Assembly: GCA_040396955.1 (NCBI GenBank)
Contig: JBBAWX010000011.1
Span: forward strand, 1-64,000
Length of the DNA: 64,000 nt
Source of the DNA: UBA965 sp040396955
GTDB taxonomy: Bacteria; Chloroflexota; Chloroflexia; Chloroflexales; Roseiflexaceae
Direction of reading: 5' to 3'
Positions 37,780 to 44,530 of this stretch are shown piece by piece. Position 1 is the first letter of the stretch. Every line of letters begins with the position of its first letter. The notes beneath the pieces are model-generated. The model did no database searches, had not been told where the DNA came from, and saw only the letters and a program-made list of their open reading frames with translations. Made by a program: the position numbers and the translations under genes.

Positions 37780-38541
37780 ATGTCCGGACATTCCAAATGG
37801 CACACGATTCGTCGATCAAAAGGTTTGCTTGATCAACGACGTGGTCAGTTGTTTACCAAGTTGGCCCGGGATATTACCATTGCCGCCCGCGAAGGTGGCT
37901 CTGGCGACCCCGACATGAACTTCCGGCTCCGCATTGCGGTCGACCGTGCCCGTGGCGGGAATATGCCTGCCGACAGCATCCAACGCGCGATTGAGCGCGG
38001 CATGGGCAAAGGCAACGAATCACAGCTCGAAGAAATCTACTACGAGGGATATGGTCCGGGTGGAGTGGCCCTCATCATTGAAGCCGCCACCGATAATCGC
38101 AACCGCACGGCAAGCGAAGTGCGCGCCGCTTTTACCAAAGCCGGTTGTAGCTTGGGGGAGCTCGGTTCGGTCAGTTGGATGTTCGACGTCCGTGGTCTGA
38201 TTACCATTGACCTGAGTGGGAGCAAACTCGGTGCCGACGATGTCATGATGCTTGCCATTGATGCGGGCGCCGATGATGTGGTCGTCAGCGACGACATCGT
38301 CGAGGTCTACACCGACTTCAAGCAATTGATTAGCGTGCGCCAATTCCTCAGCGACGGTGGTCTGACCATTACCAACGTCGAAAAGACCATGCGCCCCAAG
38401 ACGCAGGTGCAAGCCGACACCGCCGAAGCGCTCAAGACTCTGAAGCTCATCGACAAACTCGAAGACCTCGACGATGTCCAAAAGGTGTACACGAACTTGG
38501 ACATTACCGACGAAGTCGCTGAGCAATTTGCAGGTGCCTAG
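37780..38541 (+). CDS. yebC: YebC/PmpR-family translation-associated/regulatory protein
   Basis: A 253-residue YebC protein, a conserved family linked to relief of ribosome stalling and to transcription control. MSGHSKWHTIRRSK is the unmistakable N-terminus, and IERGMGKG and YEGYGPGGVALIIEA the core. The ATG at 37780 follows GAGGA; an in-frame upstream ATG is not needed. A TATAAT at 37739-37744 is the probable -10. It is co-transcribed with ruvC four bases downstream, a common bacterial arrangement. One family quirk: RRSKGLLDQRRGQLFTKLAR differs somewhat from the usual K-A-x-x-D-x-K-R-G-K form. Confidence 0.95.
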   Translation: MSGHSKWHTIRRSKGLLDQRRGQLFTKLARDITIAAREGGSGDPDMNFRLRIAVDRARGGNMPADSIQRAIERGMGKGNESQLEEIYYEGYGPGGVALIIEAATDNRNRTASEVRAAFTKAGCSLGELGSVSWMFDVRGLITIDLSGSKLGADDVMMLAIDAGADDVVVSDDIVEVYTDFKQLISVRQFLSDGGLTITNVEKTMRPKTQVQADTAEALKTLKLIDKLEDLDDVQKVYTNLDITDEVAEQFAGA

Positions 38542-38545
38542 TCCG

Positions 38546-39052
38546 ATGCGCATCCTGGGCATCGACCCCGGCACTGCTATCATGGGGTGGGGCATTGTCG
38601 AGCAACAGGCCGGCCAGCTCCAATTGATTGGCTGTGGTGCCCTGACGACCCCGGCTGGGATGGCACAGGCTGAGCGGCTCAAGCTCCTCTACCACGGTCT
38701 CCAGCGTTGCATTGAGGAGTTCCAACCCACTGCCGGTGCCGTTGAGGAACTTTTTTTCTCCAAAAACGTCACCACAGCACTCACGGTCAGCCAAGCTCGC
38801 GGGGTCGCGCTCCTCGCATTGGCACAAGCCGATTTGAGTATCGCCGAGTACAAACCGATTGTCGTCAAGCAGACGATAGCCGGGTACGGTGGGGCTGACA
38901 AGCGTCAGATGCAGGAGATGGTCCGTCTCACCCTCAAGTTACCGTCAATCATTCGTCCCGACGATGCCGCCGATGCGGTCGCTATTGCCATCTGTCATGC
39001 GTACAACGCACCGATGGCACAGCGGATCCGCTCTGCCGACCATCACACATAG
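38546..39052 (+). CDS. ruvC: Holliday junction resolvase RuvC
   Basis: A 168-residue endonuclease that cuts Holliday junctions as a dimer with RuvAB. The catalytic acidic residues are visible: D7 in MRILGIDPGTA, E in AVEELFFSKN, and the aspartates in RPDDAADAVAIAICHA. The start is four bases after the yebC stop. RuvA is encoded 1.6 kb further on, beyond a glycosyltransferase and a tRNA gene; no ruvB is visible in the window. Confidence 0.95.
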   Translation: MRILGIDPGTAIMGWGIVEQQAGQLQLIGCGALTTPAGMAQAERLKLLYHGLQRCIEEFQPTAGAVEELFFSKNVTTALTVSQARGVALLALAQADLSIAEYKPIVVKQTIAGYGGADKRQMQEMVRLTLKLPSIIRPDDAADAVAIAICHAYNAPMAQRIRSADHHT

Positions 39053-39063
39053 AGGAGTACACC

Positions 39064-39306
39064 ATGAAACTACTTGTATTCGTAACCGATGATTCTGTGG
39101 CAGATGCAGCCGTTGACGCACTCGTTGAACAGAGCTTTCGAGTCACCCGATTGGCCTCGAGTGGTGGATTTTTACGCCGTGGCAACACCACGTTGCTCGT
39201 CGGTGTCGAAGACACTGCCGTCACCCAGGCCCAACAAACCGTCAGTGGGGTGGCCGAAGGTGCCTTGTGTATTGTCCTCGATTTGGAGCGCTACGAGCGC
39301 ATGTAG
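39064..39306 (+). CDS. darA: Short DarA-type cyclic-di-AMP receptor (PII-like)
   Basis: An 80-residue protein matching the YaaQ/DarA family: MKLLVFVTDDSVADAAVDAL, then RVTRLASSGGFLRRGNTTLL and VGVEDTAV. The block around SGGFLRRGNTT builds the cyclic-di-AMP pocket in DarA trimers. It is about 30 residues shorter than the Bacillus protein, because the long loop between the third and last strand is missing; the final strand (CIVLDLERYERM) is present. It follows ruvC by 11 bases with AGGAG before the ATG. If functional, it would sense cyclic-di-AMP and bind an unknown target. The shortened loop means a changed target or a family variant. Confidence 0.8.
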   Translation: MKLLVFVTDDSVADAAVDALVEQSFRVTRLASSGGFLRRGNTTLLVGVEDTAVTQAQQTVSGVAEGALCIVLDLERYERM

Positions 39307-39311
39307 CCCCT

Positions 39312-40472
39312 GTGAATATTCTCTACGTTGCGAGTGGCATACCGCTCCCCGGCTCCCTCGGAGGCTCCACCCACGCCTTCGAGGTGGCTCGGGGTTTGGC
39401 ATCACGTGGGCACACGCTTCACGTGGTTGCGGTGACCCGTGAAGGCCACACCAATCTGCGCCATTTGTGGAATCCCGCCATCCAAGCATGGCATGGTTTC
39501 ACCATCCACCATATCGACGTGCCCAAGGCGCTGTCTTGTCTGAGTTTTGCCACCATCGACCGCCTTGTCAGGCAACTCAAGCCCGATGTCATCATGGAGC
39601 GCTACTACAACTTTGCGGGGGGGGGCATGCTTGCCGCCCATCGCCACCGCATTCCGGCCCTCCTCGAAGTAAATGCGCTCATCGTCGACCCCCCCAGTGT
39701 GCGCAAGCGCCGCATCGATGATGCACTAGGATCTCCCATGCAGCGCTGGGCTACCGTGCAGTGCCAATGGGCCGATGCCATCGTCACTCCGCTACACACC
39801 ACCGTACCAGCCAGCATCGACCGCACCCGCATCCACGAACACCCCTGGGGCGCCGATGTCGAACGCTTCACTCCCCGACCCGCCCAGCGCCCCGCAGATC
39901 ATGTTCCCACCGTCATATTTGTAGGGTCATTTCGGGCTTGGCATGGCGTCGAACACGCCGTCCGAGCTGCACGCCTGCTCAACGATCGTGGCGTTACGGC
40001 CCGCTTCCAATTCATCGGCAGTGGCCCCGAGTTTGCCACCGTGCGTGCCATCGCCGGCGATGCATCCAACATCGAATTCCTTGGCATGCAGCCCTACCAG
40101 CGCATGCCCGAGCTCCTCAGTCAAGCCGATATCGGCATTGCACCATTTGATACCAGCAAACACCCCGCACTCCAAGCGGCCGGATTCTTTTGGTCACCGC
40201 TCAAAGTACACGAGTACATGGCCAGTGCCCTGCCCGTCATCACCAGCGACATCACCCCGCTCAATCAGATCGTGCGCCACCAGCACGAAGGGTTACTTGT
40301 AGGCGAGGGCGACGTACAGGCGCTGGCCGATGCCATTCAACTCCTGATTCACGATTCCACACTCGCTCAACGCCTCGGTGCTGCCGGGCGCGCCCGCGTC
40401 GTCGCCCATTTTTCGTGGCAACAGCACTGCGCCGAACTCGAACGCCTGCTCCTCTCCATCACCCGTCAATAA
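39312..40472 (+). CDS. GT4-family glycosyltransferase
   Basis: A 386-residue glycosyltransferase. The likely start is the GTG at 39312, five bases after the darA stop, giving VNILYVASGIPLPGSLGG, the usual first strand and glycine loop. An upstream in-frame TTG overlaps darA. The donor domain starts near TVIFVGSFRAWHGVEHAV. The acidic E-x7-E motif of most GT4 enzymes is replaced by FWSPLKVHEYMASALPVITS, as in the PF13692/GT1-4 subgroup where K-x2-E-Y is typical. The role is probably envelope glycan or glycolipid synthesis. It sits among DNA-repair genes with no obvious functional link. Confidence 0.87.
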   Translation: MNILYVASGIPLPGSLGGSTHAFEVARGLASRGHTLHVVAVTREGHTNLRHLWNPAIQAWHGFTIHHIDVPKALSCLSFATIDRLVRQLKPDVIMERYYNFAGGGMLAAHRHRIPALLEVNALIVDPPSVRKRRIDDALGSPMQRWATVQCQWADAIVTPLHTTVPASIDRTRIHEHPWGADVERFTPRPAQRPADHVPTVIFVGSFRAWHGVEHAVRAARLLNDRGVTARFQFIGSGPEFATVRAIAGDASNIEFLGMQPYQRMPELLSQADIGIAPFDTSKHPALQAAGFFWSPLKVHEYMASALPVITSDITPLNQIVRHQHEGLLVGEGDVQALADAIQLLIHDSTLAQRLGAAGRARVVAHFSWQQHCAELERLLLSITRQ

Positions 40473-40486
40473 TCGACACACCACAT

Positions 40487-40515
40487 TTGACAGCGATGCC
40501 GGCAACGGCTACAAT
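40487..40515 (+). promoter_or_regulatory. Strong tRNA promoter
   Basis: TTGACA at 40487-40492, 17-bp spacer and TACAAT at 40510-40515. Transcription would start about five bases before the tRNA. Confidence 0.88.
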
Positions 40516-40526
40516 ACAGGGAATGA

Positions 40527-40601
40527 GCGGGAGTGGCGCAATGGTAGCGCATCTGCTTCCCAAGCAGAGGGTTGCGAGTTCGAATCTCGTCTCCCGCTCC
40601 A
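40527..40601 (+). tRNA. tRNA-Gly (anticodon CCC), CCA encoded
   Basis: A full cloverleaf: acceptor GCGGGAG pairs with CTCCCGC (40591-40597), D-stem GCGC/GCGC, anticodon stem TCTGC/GCAGA, loop TTCCCAA with anticodon CCC at 40559-40561, a five-base variable loop, T-stem GCGAG/CTCGT and TTCGAAT loop. U73 is usual for bacterial tRNA-Gly, and CCA is encoded at 40599-40601. It reads GGG codons. Confidence 0.97.
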
Positions 40602-40611
40602 TTACACGACT

Positions 40612-40636
40612 CGGCCATACATGTGGCCGGGTTTTT
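40612..40636 (+). terminator. Intrinsic terminator after tRNA-Gly
   Basis: CGGCCA (40612-40617) pairs with TGGCCG (40624-40629), followed by GGTTTTT. Partial readthrough would feed ruvA. Confidence 0.75.
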
Positions 40637-40658
40637 GTTTGTCAGAGAGGAGCATCTC

Positions 40659-41240
40659 ATGATTGCACTTGTCAGTGGCACTATCGCCGCAAGTGGCAGT
40701 GACTTCGTCATCGTAGAGACGCACGGGGTCGGCTACCTCGTCTATCCTCCCCGTCCCCTGCTCGCCACCCTCAACGACGGCGACACGGTGCGATTGTTCA
40801 CCTACCAGATTGTTCGCGAAGATGCACATACCCTCTACGGCTTCGAAAACTTACCCCAACGAGCGCTCTTCGAGCAGCTCCTCGCCGTCAGCGGGATTGG
40901 CCCCAAAGTGGCGCTCAACCTGCTCTCAAGTCTGACCCCCAATGATTTACGGCTCGCACTCGCCAACGGCGATATTACTCGGCTCAGCAAAGTCCCTGGC
41001 ATTGGGCGCAAAACGGCCGAACGCATGGTGCTTGAGCTCAAGGGCAAAATGGGCATTGTCGGCACTGGGGGCACCGGGGAATCATCATTATCGCGTGATA
41101 GTGAGCTCCTCGACATCTTGGTGGGGCTCGGCTACAGTGCTGCGGAGGCCAATGCTGCTGTTGCGCACATCCCCGCTGATGCCTCCCCCAATCTCGACGA
41201 CCGCATCCGACTCGCACTCCGCTATTTCGGCGGTTTATAG
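40659..41240 (+). CDS. ruvA: Holliday junction branch-migration subunit RuvA
   Basis: A 193-residue RuvA, which binds the four-way junction as a tetramer and loads RuvB. The N-terminal OB fold opens MIALVSGTIAASGSDFVIVE with HGVGYLV. Two helix-hairpin-helix motifs follow: LLAVSGIGPKVALNLL and LSKVPGIGRKTAERMVLELK. The RuvB-contacting C-terminal domain (LGYSAAEANAAVA) comes after an acidic/Gly linker. GAGAGGAG precedes the ATG. It lies 27 bases before the HAD phosphatase gene. Confidence 0.96.
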   Translation: MIALVSGTIAASGSDFVIVETHGVGYLVYPPRPLLATLNDGDTVRLFTYQIVREDAHTLYGFENLPQRALFEQLLAVSGIGPKVALNLLSSLTPNDLRLALANGDITRLSKVPGIGRKTAERMVLELKGKMGIVGTGGTGESSLSRDSELLDILVGLGYSAAEANAAVAHIPADASPNLDDRIRLALRYFGGL

Positions 41241-41267
41241 GCGTTCGCCACAGAAGGAGTACATCAC

Positions 41268-41957
41268 ATGCGCCTGTTACTCTGGGATATCGATGGGACG
41301 TTGCTCTACAGTGGTGGAGTGGCCGGCGAGGCCATGCGTGCCGCCATGGCCCGCATCTATGGGCGCCCCTCGAGCAACGATCGCCGTGAATACGCCGGCA
41401 AAACCGACCAGCAAATCATCATTGAGACATTCCCCGAACACGACGCTGAAGCACTCGTGACGCGCCTTGACGCCTTCGCAGAAGCCTACATGCAAGAGCT
41501 CACGGTGCGCCGCACCGAGATGGCACAACGCGGGCGGGTCCTCGCTGGTGTCCCCCAAGCCTTGCAATTTTTTATGGCACATCCCGACATCCGCCAATCG
41601 GTGTTGACGGGCAATATGCAGGCTGTCGCCGCCCTCAAGCTCCAACTCACCAATCTCTATGACCTCATCGACATGCGCATGGGTGCCTATGGCAGCGATC
41701 ATCGCCACCGCGTCGAACTCCCCGGATTTGCGCTTCAGCGCGCACAGACGGTCTTGGGCACTACGCTCCGGGGCAGCGATCTCGTGATTATCGGCGATAC
41801 CCCCAACGACATCGCCTGCGGCAAAGCACACGGCGCCCGCACCGTGGCGGTGGCAACTGGCCCCTTCACCGTCGCTGATTTAGCAGCCCACCACCCCGAT
41901 GCGGTTCTTCCCGATTTGGCCGATCTCGACGCCGTCACCCGCGCTATTCTCGGCTAG
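41268..41957 (+). CDS. HAD-family phosphatase
   Basis: A 229-residue hydrolase of the phosphoglycolate phosphatase-like HAD group. Motif I DIDGT is at residues 7-11 (nucleophile D7). Motif II is LTGN in SVLTGNMQAVA, a helical cap fills about 15-95, a Lys follows in KLQLTNLYDL, and motif IV is IIGDTPNDI. The substrate could be phosphoglycolate, a sugar phosphate or pyrophosphate. It is downstream of ruvA and convergent with the aminotransferase gene, with a four-base overlap of the two stops. Confidence 0.88.
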   Translation: MRLLLWDIDGTLLYSGGVAGEAMRAAMARIYGRPSSNDRREYAGKTDQQIIIETFPEHDAEALVTRLDAFAEAYMQELTVRRTEMAQRGRVLAGVPQALQFFMAHPDIRQSVLTGNMQAVAALKLQLTNLYDLIDMRMGAYGSDHRHRVELPGFALQRAQTVLGTTLRGSDLVIIGDTPNDIACGKAHGARTVAVATGPFTVADLAAHHPDAVLPDLADLDAVTRAILG

Positions 41958-43135
41958 GCGCGCAACAATGCGCCAATGGCGTGAATTCCCTGTACAATGC
42001 GTTCGTCTGATTGCGATGAAAAATTCACCCGCGCGTGGTTTTTTTGCGGGTTCACCGCAAAAAACGGCTCGCCGGGCACATAGGCAACCTGCGCTTTGGG
42101 CAACATCTCGTAGCGCATAAAATCAGCCGCATCGAAGCCGACTGGGAAGGTGACCCACGTGAACAACCCGCCAGTGGGCGTTGTCCAACGCACCGTGTCA
42201 GGGAACGATTCTTGCATGCTCTGGAGCATCAGTGCACACTTGCGCCGGTAGTTACTCTGCAATGTGGCAATGTGGGCCTCAATATCGTACTGCTCCAAAA
42301 AGAGCGCCACAATGTTCATGTTGAGCGTACTACTCTGCGTATCGGCCGCCAATTTGAGCAGTCCTAGTTGTTGTGTGATGGCCGGAGTTGCCACCGTCCA
42401 ACCAATGCGCAATCCGGGTGCGAGTATTTTCGAAAAGGTGCCCACAAAAATCACCCGGCCCTCGCTGTCAAGACTTTTCAGCGTGGGCAACGCCTCCCCC
42501 GCAAAACGAATCTCACGGTAGGGAGTATCCTCAAGTACCATCACGTTATAGCGATTGGCCAACGCAATCAACTGATGCCGACGTTCACGGCTCATGGTGA
42601 CTCCGGTCGGATTATGGAAATCGGGCACCGTGTAGATGAATTTCACGTTGGCCGTCTCTTTGAGCACCGCCTCGAGTTCGTTCATGTCCATACCTTCGTC
42701 ATCCATGCCCACCCCTACGTAGCGTGGCTCACACGGATTAAACGCAATCATGGCGCCGAGGAACGTGGGATTTTCGGTGACGATGACATCCCCTGGATTT
42801 ACATACAATTTGGCCACCAGATCAAGCCCCTGTTGACCACCATGCGTAATCAACACTTCATCGGCAGTGGTCGGCGTCCCCTGCGCCTGCATACGCGCCG
42901 CAATCAGACCACGGAGCTGTGGGGTGCCATTGGAGGAGCTGTACTGCAACGAAGTCGCCCCATCACGAATCAACGCCGTTTCAGCTACCGCACATAATTC
43001 CTCATACGGGAACAGATTGGCGTCGGGGTAGCCACCCCCAAACGAAATCACCCGTGGATCGGCACCAAGTTGCAGTAACTCACGAATCGCTGAAGGCTGG
43101 ACGCGCGCCATGCGCGTGGCAAATGCGGTCGACAT
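41954..43135 (-). CDS. PLP-dependent class I/II aminotransferase (LysN/2-aminoadipate type)
   Basis: A 393-residue fold-type I aminotransferase resembling 2-aminoadipate and aromatic transaminases of the MocR/LysN group. VISFGGGYPDANLFPYEEL is the typical N-terminus of this subgroup. YTVPDFHNPTGVTMS carries the N-P-T-G motif, EDTPYREIRFAG the PLP-ring Asp/Tyr region, and SKILAPGLRIGW the PLP lysine K236 with its phosphate Arg. It transfers amino groups between an amino acid and 2-oxoglutarate; the amino acid is not certain. ATG 43135 follows AAAGGA. Its leader contains a perfect hairpin directly at the predicted transcription start. Confidence 0.88.
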   Translation of the reverse strand: MSTAFATRMARVQPSAIRELLQLGADPRVISFGGGYPDANLFPYEELCAVAETALIRDGATSLQYSSSNGTPQLRGLIAARMQAQGTPTTADEVLITHGGQQGLDLVAKLYVNPGDVIVTENPTFLGAMIAFNPCEPRYVGVGMDDEGMDMNELEAVLKETANVKFIYTVPDFHNPTGVTMSRERRHQLIALANRYNVMVLEDTPYREIRFAGEALPTLKSLDSEGRVIFVGTFSKILAPGLRIGWTVATPAITQQLGLLKLAADTQSSTLNMNIVALFLEQYDIEAHIATLQSNYRRKCALMLQSMQESFPDTVRWTTPTGGLFTWVTFPVGFDAADFMRYEMLPKAQVAYVPGEPFFAVNPQKNHARVNFSSQSDERIVQGIHAIGALLRA

Positions 43136-43160
43136 TCGGCAAGTCCTTTCCATCGAAAAC

Positions 43161-43194
43161 ACGGAGAGCGTCCTTGCTCTCCGTGTACACTATA
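43161..43194 (-). promoter_or_regulatory. -10 element and leader hairpin of the aminotransferase gene
   Basis: On the minus strand TATAGT (43194-43189) is a good -10. Right at the predicted start of the RNA, ACGGAGAGC pairs perfectly with GCTCTCCGT (43184-43161) around a six-base loop. It is followed by GTTTTC, then the ribosome site. It could stabilise the mRNA 5' end or act as an attenuator. Confidence 0.5.
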
Positions 43195-43338
43195 GCACCA
43201 TTTTCTGCCTTGAATCGATACCCTCAGGCCTGCCCCCCTCAGCGCCCCCCATCCCCTCCACCGACCTCTTGTTGCCACAAACACAGACCTCCACCACCCG
43301 TACCATACCGCGCACATACGTTGTTGTTTCGTGTTAAT

Positions 43339-43366
43339 TTGACAAGTTTTATAAACAATATAATAT
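43339..43366 (+). promoter_or_regulatory. Probable promoter in an AT-rich stretch
   Basis: TTGACA at 43339-43344 and TAATAT at 43361-43366 are 16 bp apart; a perfect TATAAT overlaps at 43359-43364. The stretch 43335-43372 is unusually AT-rich for this window. It would drive the dioxygenase gene. Confidence 0.65.
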
Positions 43367-43417
43367 ATTGGCATTCACGCATAGATGATGCATTGAATCA
43401 TGGATGGAATCAAGGTA

Positions 43418-44458
43418 ATGAGCACCACATACACCCACTTACCCGTACTCGATTTAGGGCGGCTCGAAGGCAATCCACACGAGCGGGATGCCTTTTTGGC
43501 CGAATTACGCACCACCGCCTACGACCTAGGGTTCTTTTATGTCACGGGGCATGGTGTCTCACAGGCGCTCATCGACAACACGATTGCGGGAGCCAAGGAA
43601 TTTTTTGCACTCCCCGAAGCAGAAAAGTTGGCCATTGAGATGGTGAATTCGCCACACTTCCGTGGCTACAACCGCAAGGGCATGGAGTTCACCCGTGGGC
43701 AACGTGATTGGCGTGAGCAAGTAGATATCGCAGCTGAGCGTGAGGCCTATGCCGAAGTCGCACCACACCGCCCGTGGGATCGCTTGCGCGGTCCCAATCA
43801 ATGGCCGACGTCACTCCCCCACTTCCGCGAGACCATTTTGGCATATCAAGCGGCTGCCGCGCACCTGTCGATTCGCTTGATTCGCACCTTTGCGGCGGCG
43901 TTGGGGCAATCCGAGCAGGTATTTGAGCCAATTTATACTCCCGAGCCGCATTATCTGCTCAAAATCATCCGTTATCCAGGGCGTGACGCCACCGAGAGCG
44001 AGCAAGGGGTTGGCGCCCACAAAGACGGTGGATTTGTGACGGTCCTGCTCCAAGACACACAAAAGGGGCTCGAAGTCGAGCACAACGGGCAATGGATTAG
44101 TGCGCCGCCGATTCCGGGCACCTTTGTCATCAACATCGGTGAAGTACTCGAGCTCGCCTCCAACGGATATTTGCTTGCCAACGTCCACCGTGTCGTCACA
44201 CCACCAGCAGGCAGTGAGCGCTTGTCGATTGCGTTTTTCTTTAATGCGCAGCTCAACTCGACGGTCCCGTTGCTCCAACTCCCAGCTGAGCTTGCGACAC
44301 AGGCACGTGGAGCCACCAACGACCCGATGAATCCACTGTTCCGCGAGGTCGGCAAAAACCAGCTCAAGAGTCGCTTGCGTTCGCACCCCGATGTAGCCGC
44401 TCGCCACCACGCCGATTTGTTGGCCACCGACGAGTACACGGCGCCACCCCGCAAATAA
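43418..44458 (+). CDS. 2-oxoglutarate/Fe(II)-dependent dioxygenase, isopenicillin N synthase-like
   Basis: A 346-residue non-haem iron oxygenase of the DIOX_N/2OG-FeII_Oxy family. HLPVLDLGRLEGNPHERDAF and YDLGFFYVTGHGV form the N-terminal domain. The iron ligands are H201, D203 and H257 (AHKDGG and NVHRV), and R268-x-S270 (RLSIAFF) binds the 2-oxoglutarate carboxylate. Members hydroxylate, desaturate or cyclise small molecules; the substrate is unknown. The ATG at 43418 begins the conserved region; ATG 43400 adds six residues and cannot be excluded. It stands alone between its own promoter and a convergent hairpin. Confidence 0.87.
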   Translation: MSTTYTHLPVLDLGRLEGNPHERDAFLAELRTTAYDLGFFYVTGHGVSQALIDNTIAGAKEFFALPEAEKLAIEMVNSPHFRGYNRKGMEFTRGQRDWREQVDIAAEREAYAEVAPHRPWDRLRGPNQWPTSLPHFRETILAYQAAAAHLSIRLIRTFAAALGQSEQVFEPIYTPEPHYLLKIIRYPGRDATESEQGVGAHKDGGFVTVLLQDTQKGLEVEHNGQWISAPPIPGTFVINIGEVLELASNGYLLANVHRVVTPPAGSERLSIAFFFNAQLNSTVPLLQLPAELATQARGATNDPMNPLFREVGKNQLKSRLRSHPDVAARHHADLLATDEYTAPPRK

Positions 44459-44482
44459 CCCTTGCCTGCCCTATACACACAA

Positions 44483-44512
44483 CCGCCCGTGGTGCATCTG
44501 CACCACGGGCGG
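44483..44512. terminator. Hairpin between convergent genes, probable bidirectional terminator
   Basis: CCGCCCGTGGTGC (44483-44495) pairs perfectly with 44500-44512 around ATCT, between the dioxygenase and pnp 3' ends. There is no T-run on either side. Confidence 0.65.
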
Positions 44513-44530
44513 TCTAGAGATTACGAACGA

